NCBI GenBank assembly: GCA_023433685.1
Contig: JAEYUD010000136.1
Span: forward strand, 1 to 15,501
Source: Bacteroidota bacterium
Lineage (GTDB): Bacteria > Bacteroidota > Ignavibacteria > Ignavibacteriales > Ignavibacteriaceae
DNA: 15,501 nucleotides
Direction of reading: 5' to 3'
Below are positions 6,640-13,672 of this stretch, in pieces (position 1 is the first letter of the stretch; the number at the start of each line of letters is the position of its first letter). A program made the translations under genes and the position numbers. The notes beneath the pieces were generated by a model. It was not told the origin of the DNA. It saw only the letters and a list, made by a program, of their open reading frames with translations, and searched no databases.

Positions 6640-6656
6640 AATTACTCCAAATTACT
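6640..6656 (-). promoter_or_regulatory. Direct repeat, possible toxin-antitoxin operator
   Basis: AATTACT occurs twice (6640-6646 and 6650-6656) with a 10-bp step, one helical turn, 15-31 bases before the mntA start codon. Same-face direct repeats near the promoter are common for autoregulated toxin-antitoxin operons. No binding evidence exists, and AT-rich sequence yields such repeats by chance fairly often. Confidence 0.3.
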
Positions 6657-6670
6657 AAAAAAGACCGGGT

Positions 6671-6705
6671 TAGCTATCAGCTATTATTTATTAGCTATTA
6701 GCCTA
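6671..6705. repeat. TAGCTAT heptad repeat
   Basis: The plus strand reads tagctat, cagctat, tatttat, tagctat, tagccta as five consecutive 7-mers. TTAGCTATTAG within it (6691-6701) is identical to the end of the hydrolase-like gene at 5933-5943. The tract lies in the gap between mntA and mnmA, which are both on the minus strand. Confidence 0.75.
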
Positions 6706-6747
6706 TCGTCTAACCAGCGTGGATCTCCCAAAGGGACAGTTGCATCC

Positions 6748-6793
6748 TCTCCACCCTCCGCCCTCCACACTCTACACTATCCACACCCTCCAC
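6748..6793 (-). repeat. Pyrimidine-rich heptad repeat after mnmA
   Basis: The plus strand reads ccaccct, ccgccct, ccacact, ctacact (6751-6778), then a 2-base slip and ccacacc, ctccact. On the minus strand these are G-rich units of the type GKGYRGA. The tract stops exactly at the mnmA stop codon. It shares the 7-bp period of the other tracts but has its own sequence. Confidence 0.7.
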
Positions 6794-7855
6794 TCAAATC
6801 CCAAAAATCAAGCTTCCGCCGAGGCAGTATCCATCCTGATAGAAGACAGCGAACTGTCCGGGGGCGATGCCCTTATCGGTTTTGTCGATGGTGACGAGGC
6901 CCGATACATCATGTTCTATCTTCAGGTCGCAATTGTAATAATTGGGTCCATGACGAACCTTTACTTTCAATCCTTCCATACTCTCTGGCGGGGTGCCCTT
7001 GAACCAATTGAAATTGGTTACACGGAACTTGTCACGTTCTTTGTCTATGGAATCGTACTCCCGTGAGATATAAATAACATTCTCTTCGATATCCTTCTGC
7101 ACCACATACCATGGCCCGCCACTTAGACCGAGGCCTGAGCGCTGACCGATGGTGTAGTAGTAATATCCGCTGTGTTTACCCATCACCTTGCCAGTGTCAA
7201 AATCGACCATGTCACCGGGGTGTTCGCCGAGGTGGAATTTTATGAAATCCTTGAACTTTATCTGACCAAGAAAGCAGATGCCCTGGCTGTCCTTCTTATC
7301 CTGGGTGGCGAGTTGATGGCGCGCGGCAACGGCCCGCACTTCACTTTTCTTAAGCGAGCTTATAGGAAACATCGCCCGTGAAAGCTGTTGCTGGTTAAGA
7401 TAAGAGAGAAAATATGTCTGATCTTTTACGGGATCGGGGGTTACCTTCAGAACATGCCTGCCGTTAAGTTCCTCAACTCCCGCGTAGTGCCCGGTGGCGA
7501 CCTTCTCGTGGGAGCCATCTATCTTATCAAAAAACTTACCGAACTTGATCAAACTGTTGCAGAAAATATCCGGGTTTGGTGTTCTTCCAGCTTTAATTTC
7601 ATCGATAGTGTAAGTTACCACCGCGTCCCAGTACTCATTCTGCATCGAGATAACCTCGAACGGTACACCGAGTTTGTTAGTGACCGCTTCGCAATATTTA
7701 ATATCGTCTTCCCATGGGCAATCGCCAAGTGAAGTGAACTCATCCTGGAGCCAGATCTTAAGATAAAAGGCGGTCACATCGTGTCCCTGTTCTTTGAGCA
7801 GCGCGAGTGCCACCGAACTGTCAACGCCTCCGGAGAGAAGTAGTGCTGTTTTCAT
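6794..7855 (-). CDS. tRNA-specific 2-thiouridylase MnmA
   Basis: Encodes 353 residues, the usual length. It transfers sulfur to uridine 34 of the glutamate, glutamine and lysine tRNAs in the cytoplasm, with activation by ATP. The PP-loop SGGVDSS is at 8-14. TPNPDIFCN carries the first catalytic cysteine (Cys99) and DSQGICFLG the second (Cys194), which forms the persulfide. GYYYYTIGQRSGLGLSGGPWYV (229-250) is the conserved central block. The C-terminal barrel ends in APGQFAVFY and CLGGSLIFG. Residues 36-55 contain CPWEDD, a version I recall from plant organellar MnmA and some bacteria but not from E. coli. It is divergent from metF, and its stop abuts a repeat. Confidence 0.97.
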   Translation of the reverse strand: MKTALLLSGGVDSSVALALLKEQGHDVTAFYLKIWLQDEFTSLGDCPWEDDIKYCEAVTNKLGVPFEVISMQNEYWDAVVTYTIDEIKAGRTPNPDIFCNSLIKFGKFFDKIDGSHEKVATGHYAGVEELNGRHVLKVTPDPVKDQTYFLSYLNQQQLSRAMFPISSLKKSEVRAVAARHQLATQDKKDSQGICFLGQIKFKDFIKFHLGEHPGDMVDFDTGKVMGKHSGYYYYTIGQRSGLGLSGGPWYVVQKDIEENVIYISREYDSIDKERDKFRVTNFNWFKGTPPESMEGLKVKVRHGPNYYNCDLKIEHDVSGLVTIDKTDKGIAPGQFAVFYQDGYCLGGSLIFGI

Positions 7856-7919
7856 TTCAAAAATTCAGAATAACTTTCAGAAAGTATAAATTATCATTTT
7901 GGGGGATAAACCAATAAAG

Positions 7920-7948
7920 TTGACGTATTCCGGATAATTTTTCATAAT
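7920..7948 (+). promoter_or_regulatory. Strong sigma70-like promoter for the metF cluster
   Basis: TTGACG (7920-7925) and CATAAT (7943-7948) have the ideal 17-base spacing in an AT-rich intergenic region. A start near 7955 would leave a leader of about 63 bases before metF. This is the best promoter match noticed in the window and probably drives the long downstream cluster. I see no riboswitch-like fold in the leader. Confidence 0.6.
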
Positions 7949-8017
7949 TATAGTTTAAATTTACGGATTCGATTTAAGTTATTATAATCAAACAAATTCA
8001 ACGAACACTGAGACCAG

Positions 8018-8968
8018 ATGAAAGTTACTGAAGTACTTGCGAACGCGAAAAAGCCACTGATAAGTTTTGAGATAATACCGCCGAAGAGGGGTGGTGACAT
8101 TGGAAGCCTTCTGAACACGATTGAGAACATCGCCAAGTACGGGCCACCGTTCATTGATATCACCAGCCACGCGGCTGAAGTCACCTACGAAGAAACACCT
8201 AAAGGCATCAGAAAAAAGGTGATCCGCAAACGCCCCGGCACCCTCGGTATTTGCGCCCTGATACAGAATAAATACGGAATTGAAGCGGTGCCTCATATCC
8301 TCTGCAAGAATTTCACAAAGGAAGAAACCGAGGATTTCCTCATCGAACTTGGCTACCTTGGCGTGAACAATGTGCTGGCGATACAAGGTGACGACAAGGG
8401 ATTTGAAAAGGAAGTCTCCGAAGGAAGAACCGTTAATAAATTCGCGATCGATCTGGTCAGGCAGATCAATGACATGAATAAAGGCATTTACCTTGAAGAA
8501 GACCTTCTTGACGCGAAACCCTCCAATTTTTGCATTGGGGTTTCGGGATATCCCGAAAAACATTACGAAGCGCCAAATTTAAAAACCGATATGCACTTCA
8601 CGAAGCAGAAGGTTGACTCGGGCGCCGAGTATATAGTCACTCAAATGTTTTTTGACAACCAGGCGTTCTTTAAGTATCAAAATCTTGCCACTGAAATGGG
8701 GATTAACGTACCGATACTTCCGGGGCTGAAGATAATGACGTCAAAAGCACATTTAACCGGAATTCCAAAAAACTTTTACATCAACATTCCGGAAGAACTT
8801 ACCGGTGAGATACTTGAGGCAAAGCCGGAGCACGTAATGGAGATAGGTGTTAACTGGGCGGTGAAGCAGGCAGAAGAGTTGATTAATTCGGGCGTGCCCT
8901 GCATTCACTTTTACATCATGCAGAACCCAAAACCGGTTAACATGCTGATGCAGAAACTTAAAATTTAA
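8018..8968 (+). CDS. 5,10-methylenetetrahydrofolate reductase
   Basis: Encodes 316 residues of the FAD-dependent MetF family. It reduces methylene-THF to methyl-THF for methionine synthesis in the cytoplasm. The N-terminal ISFEIIPPKRGG holds the catalytic Glu18 (E. coli Glu28). VPHILCKNFT (91-100) is the barrel motif PHLTC. NNVLAIQGDD (117-126) carries the flavin-site Asp of the ALRGD motif. KVDSGAEYIVTQMFFD matches the conserved KVDAGA..ITQFFFD, and PCIHFYIMQN the C-terminal DFHFYTLNR. The start ATG has no strong Shine-Dalgarno sequence. It is the first gene of the plus-strand cluster and is followed 26 bp later by the Gfo/Idh/MocA gene. Its link to the downstream cell-wall genes is positional only. 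Confidence 0.95.
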   Translation: MKVTEVLANAKKPLISFEIIPPKRGGDIGSLLNTIENIAKYGPPFIDITSHAAEVTYEETPKGIRKKVIRKRPGTLGICALIQNKYGIEAVPHILCKNFTKEETEDFLIELGYLGVNNVLAIQGDDKGFEKEVSEGRTVNKFAIDLVRQINDMNKGIYLEEDLLDAKPSNFCIGVSGYPEKHYEAPNLKTDMHFTKQKVDSGAEYIVTQMFFDNQAFFKYQNLATEMGINVPILPGLKIMTSKAHLTGIPKNFYINIPEELTGEILEAKPEHVMEIGVNWAVKQAEELINSGVPCIHFYIMQNPKPVNMLMQKLKI

Positions 8969-8994
8969 TCAATTCTTTCCGGGAAGGGAATAAT

Positions 8995-9993
8995 ATGCTT
9001 AAACTTCCGAAGACGATCAAGAGAAAGAAGATTCAGTGGGGAATCGCGGGACTCGGTAACTTTGCCGAGCACGCGTTCATGCCGGCGGTAAATCTGATAC
9101 CGGCCGCGAAACTTCACTCTGTCTTCAGTCACGATATTCACCGGGCGAAGGCTTTTGCCGAAAAGTTCGGGGTTCACGATCATTTTGATGATTTCGACGC
9201 GTTTCTTCAGTCGGGCATCGAAGCTGTCTATATAGCAGGCACAAACGCGTCTCACTATGAACAGGCAAAAAAGGCTTTAATCGCGGGAAAATACGTTCTC
9301 TGTGAGAAACCCGTGACCAACACTGCAGAGGAAGCATCAGAGATCCACCGTTTGGCACAAGAGGAAGGGCGGCTCTTCTCAGTTAACTATACCTACCGTT
9401 ACCACCCATTCGTTCAGAAAGCGAAGGAACTTATCGAGAACCAGAAGCTCGGAAAGATCCTTGTCGTTCAGGCGAATTTCAATGTCGATCTGGTGCCCGG
9501 AACCAATTTCCGTTACAACAAGGCGCAGGCGGGAGGTGGAGCGCTTCGTGATCTTGGAACCCATTTGATAGACCTTTTCAGATATCTTATGGGCGAAATT
9601 GAGGAGATATCCGGCTACATGGATAACCTGGTTTACAAAGCGGACGTTGAAGATTTTGTATCCGCCATGGCAAAGTTTGAAAATGGTAGTTACGGCACAT
9701 TCAACTGCTCATACGCGGCAAAAAAAGGGATCAATGCCATCGTGATCACCGGGCATAAAGGTTCAATCAGGATCGATGATCTCGTCGGTTCCCGGTACTC
9801 ATCGGCAAAACTGACCATTACCATGGAGGGGGAAGCGCGGAAGGTGTTCAGGAAACGCGCGAATAAACTGTACCGGCTTCTAAAAGATGTCAACTCCTGC
9901 TTTATCAAAAAGATACAGCCCCCCATCACATCGTTCGACGGATATGAGAATGTCCGCTTGATGGAAGAACTTGAAAAGAATGCGAGAAGCTGA
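8995..9993 (+). CDS. Gfo/Idh/MocA family oxidoreductase
   Basis: Encodes 332 residues of an NAD(P)-dependent sugar-type dehydrogenase. A basic N terminus precedes the Rossmann motif GIAGLGNFAEHAFMPA (16-31). YIAGTNASHYEQAKKAL and the family motif CEKP (103-106, Lys105 catalytic) follow. The C-terminal alpha/beta domain carries GGGALRDLGTHLIDLFRYL (180-198), with Asp186 and His190 in the expected catalytic region. AAGLGNxA-type enzymes of this family act on many sugars and inositols, so the substrate is unknown. A good Shine-Dalgarno GGGAAGGGA lies at 8981-8989. The 3' end overlaps the class II aldolase gene by 14 bases, so a shared sugar pathway is a reasonable guess. Confidence 0.92.
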   Translation: MLKLPKTIKRKKIQWGIAGLGNFAEHAFMPAVNLIPAAKLHSVFSHDIHRAKAFAEKFGVHDHFDDFDAFLQSGIEAVYIAGTNASHYEQAKKALIAGKYVLCEKPVTNTAEEASEIHRLAQEEGRLFSVNYTYRYHPFVQKAKELIENQKLGKILVVQANFNVDLVPGTNFRYNKAQAGGGALRDLGTHLIDLFRYLMGEIEEISGYMDNLVYKADVEDFVSAMAKFENGSYGTFNCSYAAKKGINAIVITGHKGSIRIDDLVGSRYSSAKLTITMEGEARKVFRKRANKLYRLLKDVNSCFIKKIQPPITSFDGYENVRLMEELEKNARS

Positions 9994-10636
9994 GGAAATC
10001 GTAAAATATTCCCGCCTGGTTTATGAGAAGGGTTTTCTCGCGGCAACTGACGGCAATCTTTCTGTCAGGCTCGCCAATGGAAACATTCTGATAACCGGCT
10101 CCTCGGTTTCAAAAGGTGAAGTGACTGCTGATGATCTCGTTGAGATCGACCTTAACGGAAACAAAGTGTCGGGAACCAGAAAGGTCAGTACCGAGTACAA
10201 ACTTCACCTGCACATCTACAAGAACCGTCATGATGTTAACGCGGTGGTTCACACCCACCCCGTTTTCTCGCTGGTCTGCGCCTCTTCAAATATTGACCTT
10301 GACAGACCCCTGTTCCCCGAGGTGATCCTGACCCTTGGGAGAATACCGGTATGCAGGTATGCAACCCCTTCCACAGACGCATTGCACCTCTCACTTGATC
10401 CGTATGTTGAATACGCCTCGGTGTTTTTGCTCGAGAATCATGGGGCAGTGGCGACTGGCAAAAGTCTTAAAGAAGCATTTTACAGAACCGACAAACTGGA
10501 GCATACCGCAAGGGTGGTTGTTGAAGCTTCGCGCTCAGGCGGGATTAAGCCCATCCCAAGGCATAAAATTGATGAATTATACCGGTTGGCAGGCACTTCA
10601 TACGGGTTGTCAATCCACCCAAAGAACAGATTTTAG
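9980..10636 (+). CDS. Class II aldolase/adducin family protein
   Basis: Encodes 218 residues. The ATG at 9980 is chosen over a TTG at 9971, which would only add three residues. The zinc site of L-fuculose-phosphate aldolase is complete and almost at its E. coli positions: Glu73 (STEYKLH), His91 and His93 (VVHTHP) and His154 (LLENHGAV). TDGNLSVRL (24-32) is the phosphate-binding motif. Related enzymes are fuculose- and rhamnulose-phosphate aldolases, L-ribulose-5-phosphate 4-epimerase and methylthioribulose dehydratase. The sequence alone does not decide between them. The length is typical for the fuculose aldolase type. It overlaps the preceding oxidoreductase gene by 14 bases and precedes ddl by 33. 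Confidence 0.9.
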   Translation: MREAEEIVKYSRLVYEKGFLAATDGNLSVRLANGNILITGSSVSKGEVTADDLVEIDLNGNKVSGTRKVSTEYKLHLHIYKNRHDVNAVVHTHPVFSLVCASSNIDLDRPLFPEVILTLGRIPVCRYATPSTDALHLSLDPYVEYASVFLLENHGAVATGKSLKEAFYRTDKLEHTARVVVEASRSGGIKPIPRHKIDELYRLAGTSYGLSIHPKNRF

Positions 10637-10669
10637 TTAATTGTCGCTCAGGCATTACCGGAAATTGAA

Positions 10670-11674
10670 ATGAAAGAAAAAAACGATACGAAAATAATAC
10701 TTCTTGCCGGAGGTGCTGCCTCCGAAAGGGAAGTCTCTAAAAGCTCCTCCGCGGGCATCTACAAAGCTTTAACCACACTTGGTTACAACGTGACCGTTAT
10801 TGATCCCGCCCTCGGAAAAGAGCAGCATGAAGAGGTTGAAAAATATTTCAAACCTGACGATGGCAGGGATGTCTCCTATCTGAACTACATCAACGCCGTC
10901 AGTCTTCCAGTGTTTGACGGTGCCGATCTTGTCTTCCTTGGTTTACATGGAAGGTGGGGTGAAGACGGGCAGATACAGTCGCTACTGCAGCTCCGCGGCT
11001 TGAAATATACGGGTCCCGGGGTTCTTGCCTGCGCGCTGGCTATGAACAAAGGGAAGGCGAAGATCATCTTCAGGAACAGTGGTGTTATCGTTCCAAACGG
11101 ATTTAATGTTATGCGTGAATCATTCGACTATCAGATCGACAAAGACTGGGTGATCCGCGATTTTGGCTTCCCCGTGATCGTGAAACCGAACGATGAAGGC
11201 TCTACATTCGGGCTTACCCTGGTTGAACGTGAAGGGCAGCTTGAAGAAGCATTCCGTTTCGCTTTTATGTATTCAAACAACGTCCTGATCGAAGAATACA
11301 TCCCAGGACGTGAACTAACTGTTGGTGTTCTCGATGGAACCGCGCTTCCCGTTCTCGAGATACGACCAAGGCACGGGCTTTATGATTATGAGTGCAAGTA
11401 CACCACGGGAATGAGTGAATATATTGTACCCGCCCCTATCGATGACGATCTGGCCGCGTTCATTCAGGAGCAGTCACTTCTCGCGTATCATTCTATCGGG
11501 TGTAAAGGTTATGCCCGGGTCGACTTCCGTCTTTCACCCGAAAACAGACCTTACTGCCTTGAGGTTAACACACTTCCAGGTATGACCCCCACAAGTCTTA
11601 TGCCCAAAATGGCAAAACAAAAGGGGATCAGTTATGAAGAATTGGTTGACACCATCGTCAGGATCTCCCTCTGA
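10670..11674 (+). CDS. D-alanine--D-alanine ligase
   Basis: Encodes 334 residues of an ATP-grasp ligase. It joins two D-alanines for the peptidoglycan precursor in the cytoplasm. GGAASEREVS (14-23) supplies Glu19. HGRWGEDG (93-100), YTGPGVLACALAMNK (113-127), the ATP-grasp KPNDEGSTFG (172-181, Ser178) and EEYIPGRELTVGV (208-220) follow in order. The substrate loop YDYECKY (238-244) with its Tyr fits D-Ala, not the D-lactate specificity of VanA-type enzymes. LEVNTLPGMT (297-306) holds metal ligands Glu298 and Asn300. The first motif is GGAASER where GGxSAER is usual, a small oddity. The TGA shares its A with the ATG of the next gene. Confidence 0.94.
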   Translation: MKEKNDTKIILLAGGAASEREVSKSSSAGIYKALTTLGYNVTVIDPALGKEQHEEVEKYFKPDDGRDVSYLNYINAVSLPVFDGADLVFLGLHGRWGEDGQIQSLLQLRGLKYTGPGVLACALAMNKGKAKIIFRNSGVIVPNGFNVMRESFDYQIDKDWVIRDFGFPVIVKPNDEGSTFGLTLVEREGQLEEAFRFAFMYSNNVLIEEYIPGRELTVGVLDGTALPVLEIRPRHGLYDYECKYTTGMSEYIVPAPIDDDLAAFIQEQSLLAYHSIGCKGYARVDFRLSPENRPYCLEVNTLPGMTPTSLMPKMAKQKGISYEELVDTIVRISL

Positions 11675-11967
11675 TGGCAGAAAGCAGAAAGCCCCGGCTC
11701 ATACTTTACGGTCTCTCACTCCTTATTGTGATGCTGGGGTTGTACATCCTTTTCAATAACAACGGTTATTTTAAACACACCGAATTGAAAGGGAAAATAG
11801 ATGAATTGCGGCTTGAACTTGATACACTTAGAACGCAGAACAGGCGTCTGAAAGAGCAAATCGACTCACTTCAAAAGCAGTATGACGCGAAAATTGAACA
11901 GGTTGCCCGGGAACAACACAACATGAAAAAAGAGGATGAAAAAATGATCAGGATCGAGAAAAAATGA
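11674..11967 (+). CDS. FtsB/DivIC-type septum formation protein
   Basis: Encodes 97 residues. A short basic cytoplasmic tail (1-8) is followed by one membrane span (about 9-27, LILYGLSLLIVMLGLYILF), NNNGYF, a long coiled coil (about 36-72, ELKGKIDELRLELDTLRTQ and onward) and a charged end with IEQVAREQHNMKKEDEKM. This is the layout of FtsB/DivIC, the small bitopic divisome proteins that form a complex with FtsL and FtsQ/DivIB. The conserved block IExxAREelgMvkpgE is recognisable. The start overlaps the ddl stop by one base and the end overlaps rarA by four (ATGA), so the three are probably translationally coupled. Whether it is the FtsB or DivIC orthologue cannot be said. Confidence 0.85.
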   Translation: MAESRKPRLILYGLSLLIVMLGLYILFNNNGYFKHTELKGKIDELRLELDTLRTQNRRLKEQIDSLQKQYDAKIEQVAREQHNMKKEDEKMIRIEKK

Positions 11968-13265
11968 CCTCGCCTGATCTTTCCGCGCCACTCGCTGAAC
12001 GGTGCAGACCCGTAAAATTTGAAGATTTCATGGGGCAGGAGCATCTTCTCGGCAAAGGGAAGCCGCTTAGAAACATGCTTGATTCCGGATTTATCTCCTC
12101 TTTCCTTCTCTGGGGTCCTCCCGGTTCCGGAAAGACAACGATCGCCAAACTTCTTGCAAACTCAACCGGAGCAAGTTTTCACCAGATAAACGCGGTTTCA
12201 TCGGGAGTGAAAGAGGTGCGCGAAATTATTTCCCGCGCAGCCTCTGAAAAGGAAGCCGGTCATAAAACAATTCTTTTCATCGATGAGATACACCGTTTCA
12301 ACAAAGGTCAGCAGGATGCCCTTCTTGGCTCCGTTGAACAGGGTGTTATCACTCTCATCGGCGCGACAACTGAAAATCCCTCTTTCGAGGTGATACCTGC
12401 CCTTCGTTCAAGGATGCGGATATTCAAGCTGAACGAACTTTCAGAAAAAGACATCACTTCAATAGTAACCTCCGCCCTCAGTACCGATCCGGTTCTTTCC
12501 AAAGCCAAAGTTGATACCGGGGCAACCGCCTTCGACTATCTTTACGTTGTCTCCGGGGGTGATGCCCGGTCGGCGCTTAACATAGTTGAGTCAGTGGTTC
12601 TCTCATCCTCCGGCACCAATACCGTGGTAATAGGGAAAGATGAGATTGAAAATGTGATCCAGAAAAAGAATATAATTTACGACAAGGCCGGCGAAGAGCA
12701 CTTTAACATCATCTCTGCTTTCATCAAGAGTATAAGGGGCTCCGACCCTGATGCCGCGGTTTACTGGATGGCACGGATGCTCTCCGGAGGTGAAGACCCC
12801 GTTTTTATCGCCAGAAGAATGCTCATTCTTGCTGCCGAGGATATCGGCAATGCTTCACCAAACGCTCTTCTGCTTGCGGAAGCAACTTTTTCAGCGGTAG
12901 AAAAAGTCGGGATGCCCGAAGCCAGGATAATCCTCTCACAATGCGCGACTTATCTTGCCTCCGCTCCTAAAAGCAACGCGGCTTATCAGGCAATTGATAA
13001 AGCTCTCGCGGAAGTGGAGGCCAACCCCCTTTACGCGGTGCCACTTCACTTAAGAAATGCTCCTACCGGCTACATGAAAAACATCGGGTACGGCACAAAC
13101 TACAGGTACCCTCACAGCTATCCCGGACACTTCCTTCAGGAAGAATATCTGCCTCCAGAGCTAAAGGGGAAGCAGTACTACCTTCCTTCTGAAAATGGAA
13201 ATGAAAAATCGATGAAAGAGAGGCTTTCCTCTCTTTGGCAGGGGAAAAAGAGATATGATAAGTAG
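11964..13265 (+). CDS. Replication-associated recombination protein RarA
   Basis: Encodes 433 residues of the RarA/MgsA (WRNIP1) AAA+ family, which acts at stalled replication forks. The N-terminal PLAERCRPVKFEDFMGQEHL (9-28) is the family entry motif. Walker A GPPGSGKT is at 51-58, Walker B ILFIDEIHRF at 103-112, sensor 1 in IGATTENPSF and the arginine finger in ALRSR (146-150). The C-terminal half has the tetramerisation region with YWMARMLSGGEDPVFIARRMLILAAEDIG, and YRYPHSYPGHFLQEEYLP, all typical. The length matches the family (E. coli 447). It starts in an ATGA overlap with the division gene. A 39-bp gap follows before the ArsC-like gene. Confidence 0.97.
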   Translation: MTSPDLSAPLAERCRPVKFEDFMGQEHLLGKGKPLRNMLDSGFISSFLLWGPPGSGKTTIAKLLANSTGASFHQINAVSSGVKEVREIISRAASEKEAGHKTILFIDEIHRFNKGQQDALLGSVEQGVITLIGATTENPSFEVIPALRSRMRIFKLNELSEKDITSIVTSALSTDPVLSKAKVDTGATAFDYLYVVSGGDARSALNIVESVVLSSSGTNTVVIGKDEIENVIQKKNIIYDKAGEEHFNIISAFIKSIRGSDPDAAVYWMARMLSGGEDPVFIARRMLILAAEDIGNASPNALLLAEATFSAVEKVGMPEARIILSQCATYLASAPKSNAAYQAIDKALAEVEANPLYAVPLHLRNAPTGYMKNIGYGTNYRYPHSYPGHFLQEEYLPPELKGKQYYLPSENGNEKSMKERLSSLWQGKKRYDK

Positions 13266-13304
13266 CAGGCACATCATAAAAATTGAAAAAATTACAGGAA
13301 TTAA

Positions 13305-13649
13305 ATGAATCTGATAGTTATCGGCACCAAAAAGTGCAAAGAAACCCAAAAAGCAGAGCGGTTCTTCAAAGAGAGAAGAATTCAGTTTCATTTCAGGGAC
13401 CTCAACGAGAAAGGGCTCGCGAAGGGGGAACTTGAGAACATAACCCGCTCACTTGATATTGATGAAATATTCGACGAAAACGGAGACAGATTCAAGAAAC
13501 TGAATCTGCAATACATGACTTTTAATAAATTTGATAAATTGCTTGATGACTCACTCCTTCTTAAAACTCCTGTCGTTAGAAACGGCTCGAAGTGCACCGT
13601 CGGGTATGCCCCCGAAGTCTGGAAGAAGTGGATCGATGAAAGCAAATAA
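13305..13649 (+). CDS. ArsC/Spx family thioredoxin-fold protein
   Basis: Encodes 114 residues. The N-terminal strand and IGTKKCKETQKAERFFKERRI give Cys11 at the position of the ArsC/Spx active-site cysteine, here in a CKET context. DLNEKGLAKGEL (32-43) and TPVVRNGSKCTVGYAPEVW (88-106) match the family. The cis-proline and Arg92 are of ArsC type. A second cysteine, Cys97, lies close to the site where many relatives have Ala. The family includes arsenate reductases and Spx-type redox regulators; most members in this phylum are uncharacterised. No ars genes are nearby, so arsenate reduction is not implied. AGGA precedes the ATG by 6 bases. Confidence 0.85.
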   Translation: MNLIVIGTKKCKETQKAERFFKERRIQFHFRDLNEKGLAKGELENITRSLDIDEIFDENGDRFKKLNLQYMTFNKFDKLLDDSLLLKTPVVRNGSKCTVGYAPEVWKKWIDESK

Positions 13650-13663
13650 CATACCTAACCATT

Positions 13664-13669
13664 GGAGGT
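13664..13669 (+). promoter_or_regulatory. Perfect Shine-Dalgarno site
   Basis: GGAGGT lies three bases before the ATG at 13673. It is the best ribosome binding site in the window and fixes the start of the GlmU-like gene, including its N-terminal extension of about 25 residues. Confidence 0.8.
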
Positions 13670-13672
13670 AAT

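Noticed and set aside
7988..8563. Minus-strand frame of 191 codons opposite metF
   Set aside because: It is the antisense shadow of a well-conserved MetF frame and shows no family motifs.
13305..13649. Arsenic resistance operon
   Set aside because: Only one ArsC-fold protein is present; no arsenite pump or ArsR-type regulator is nearby.
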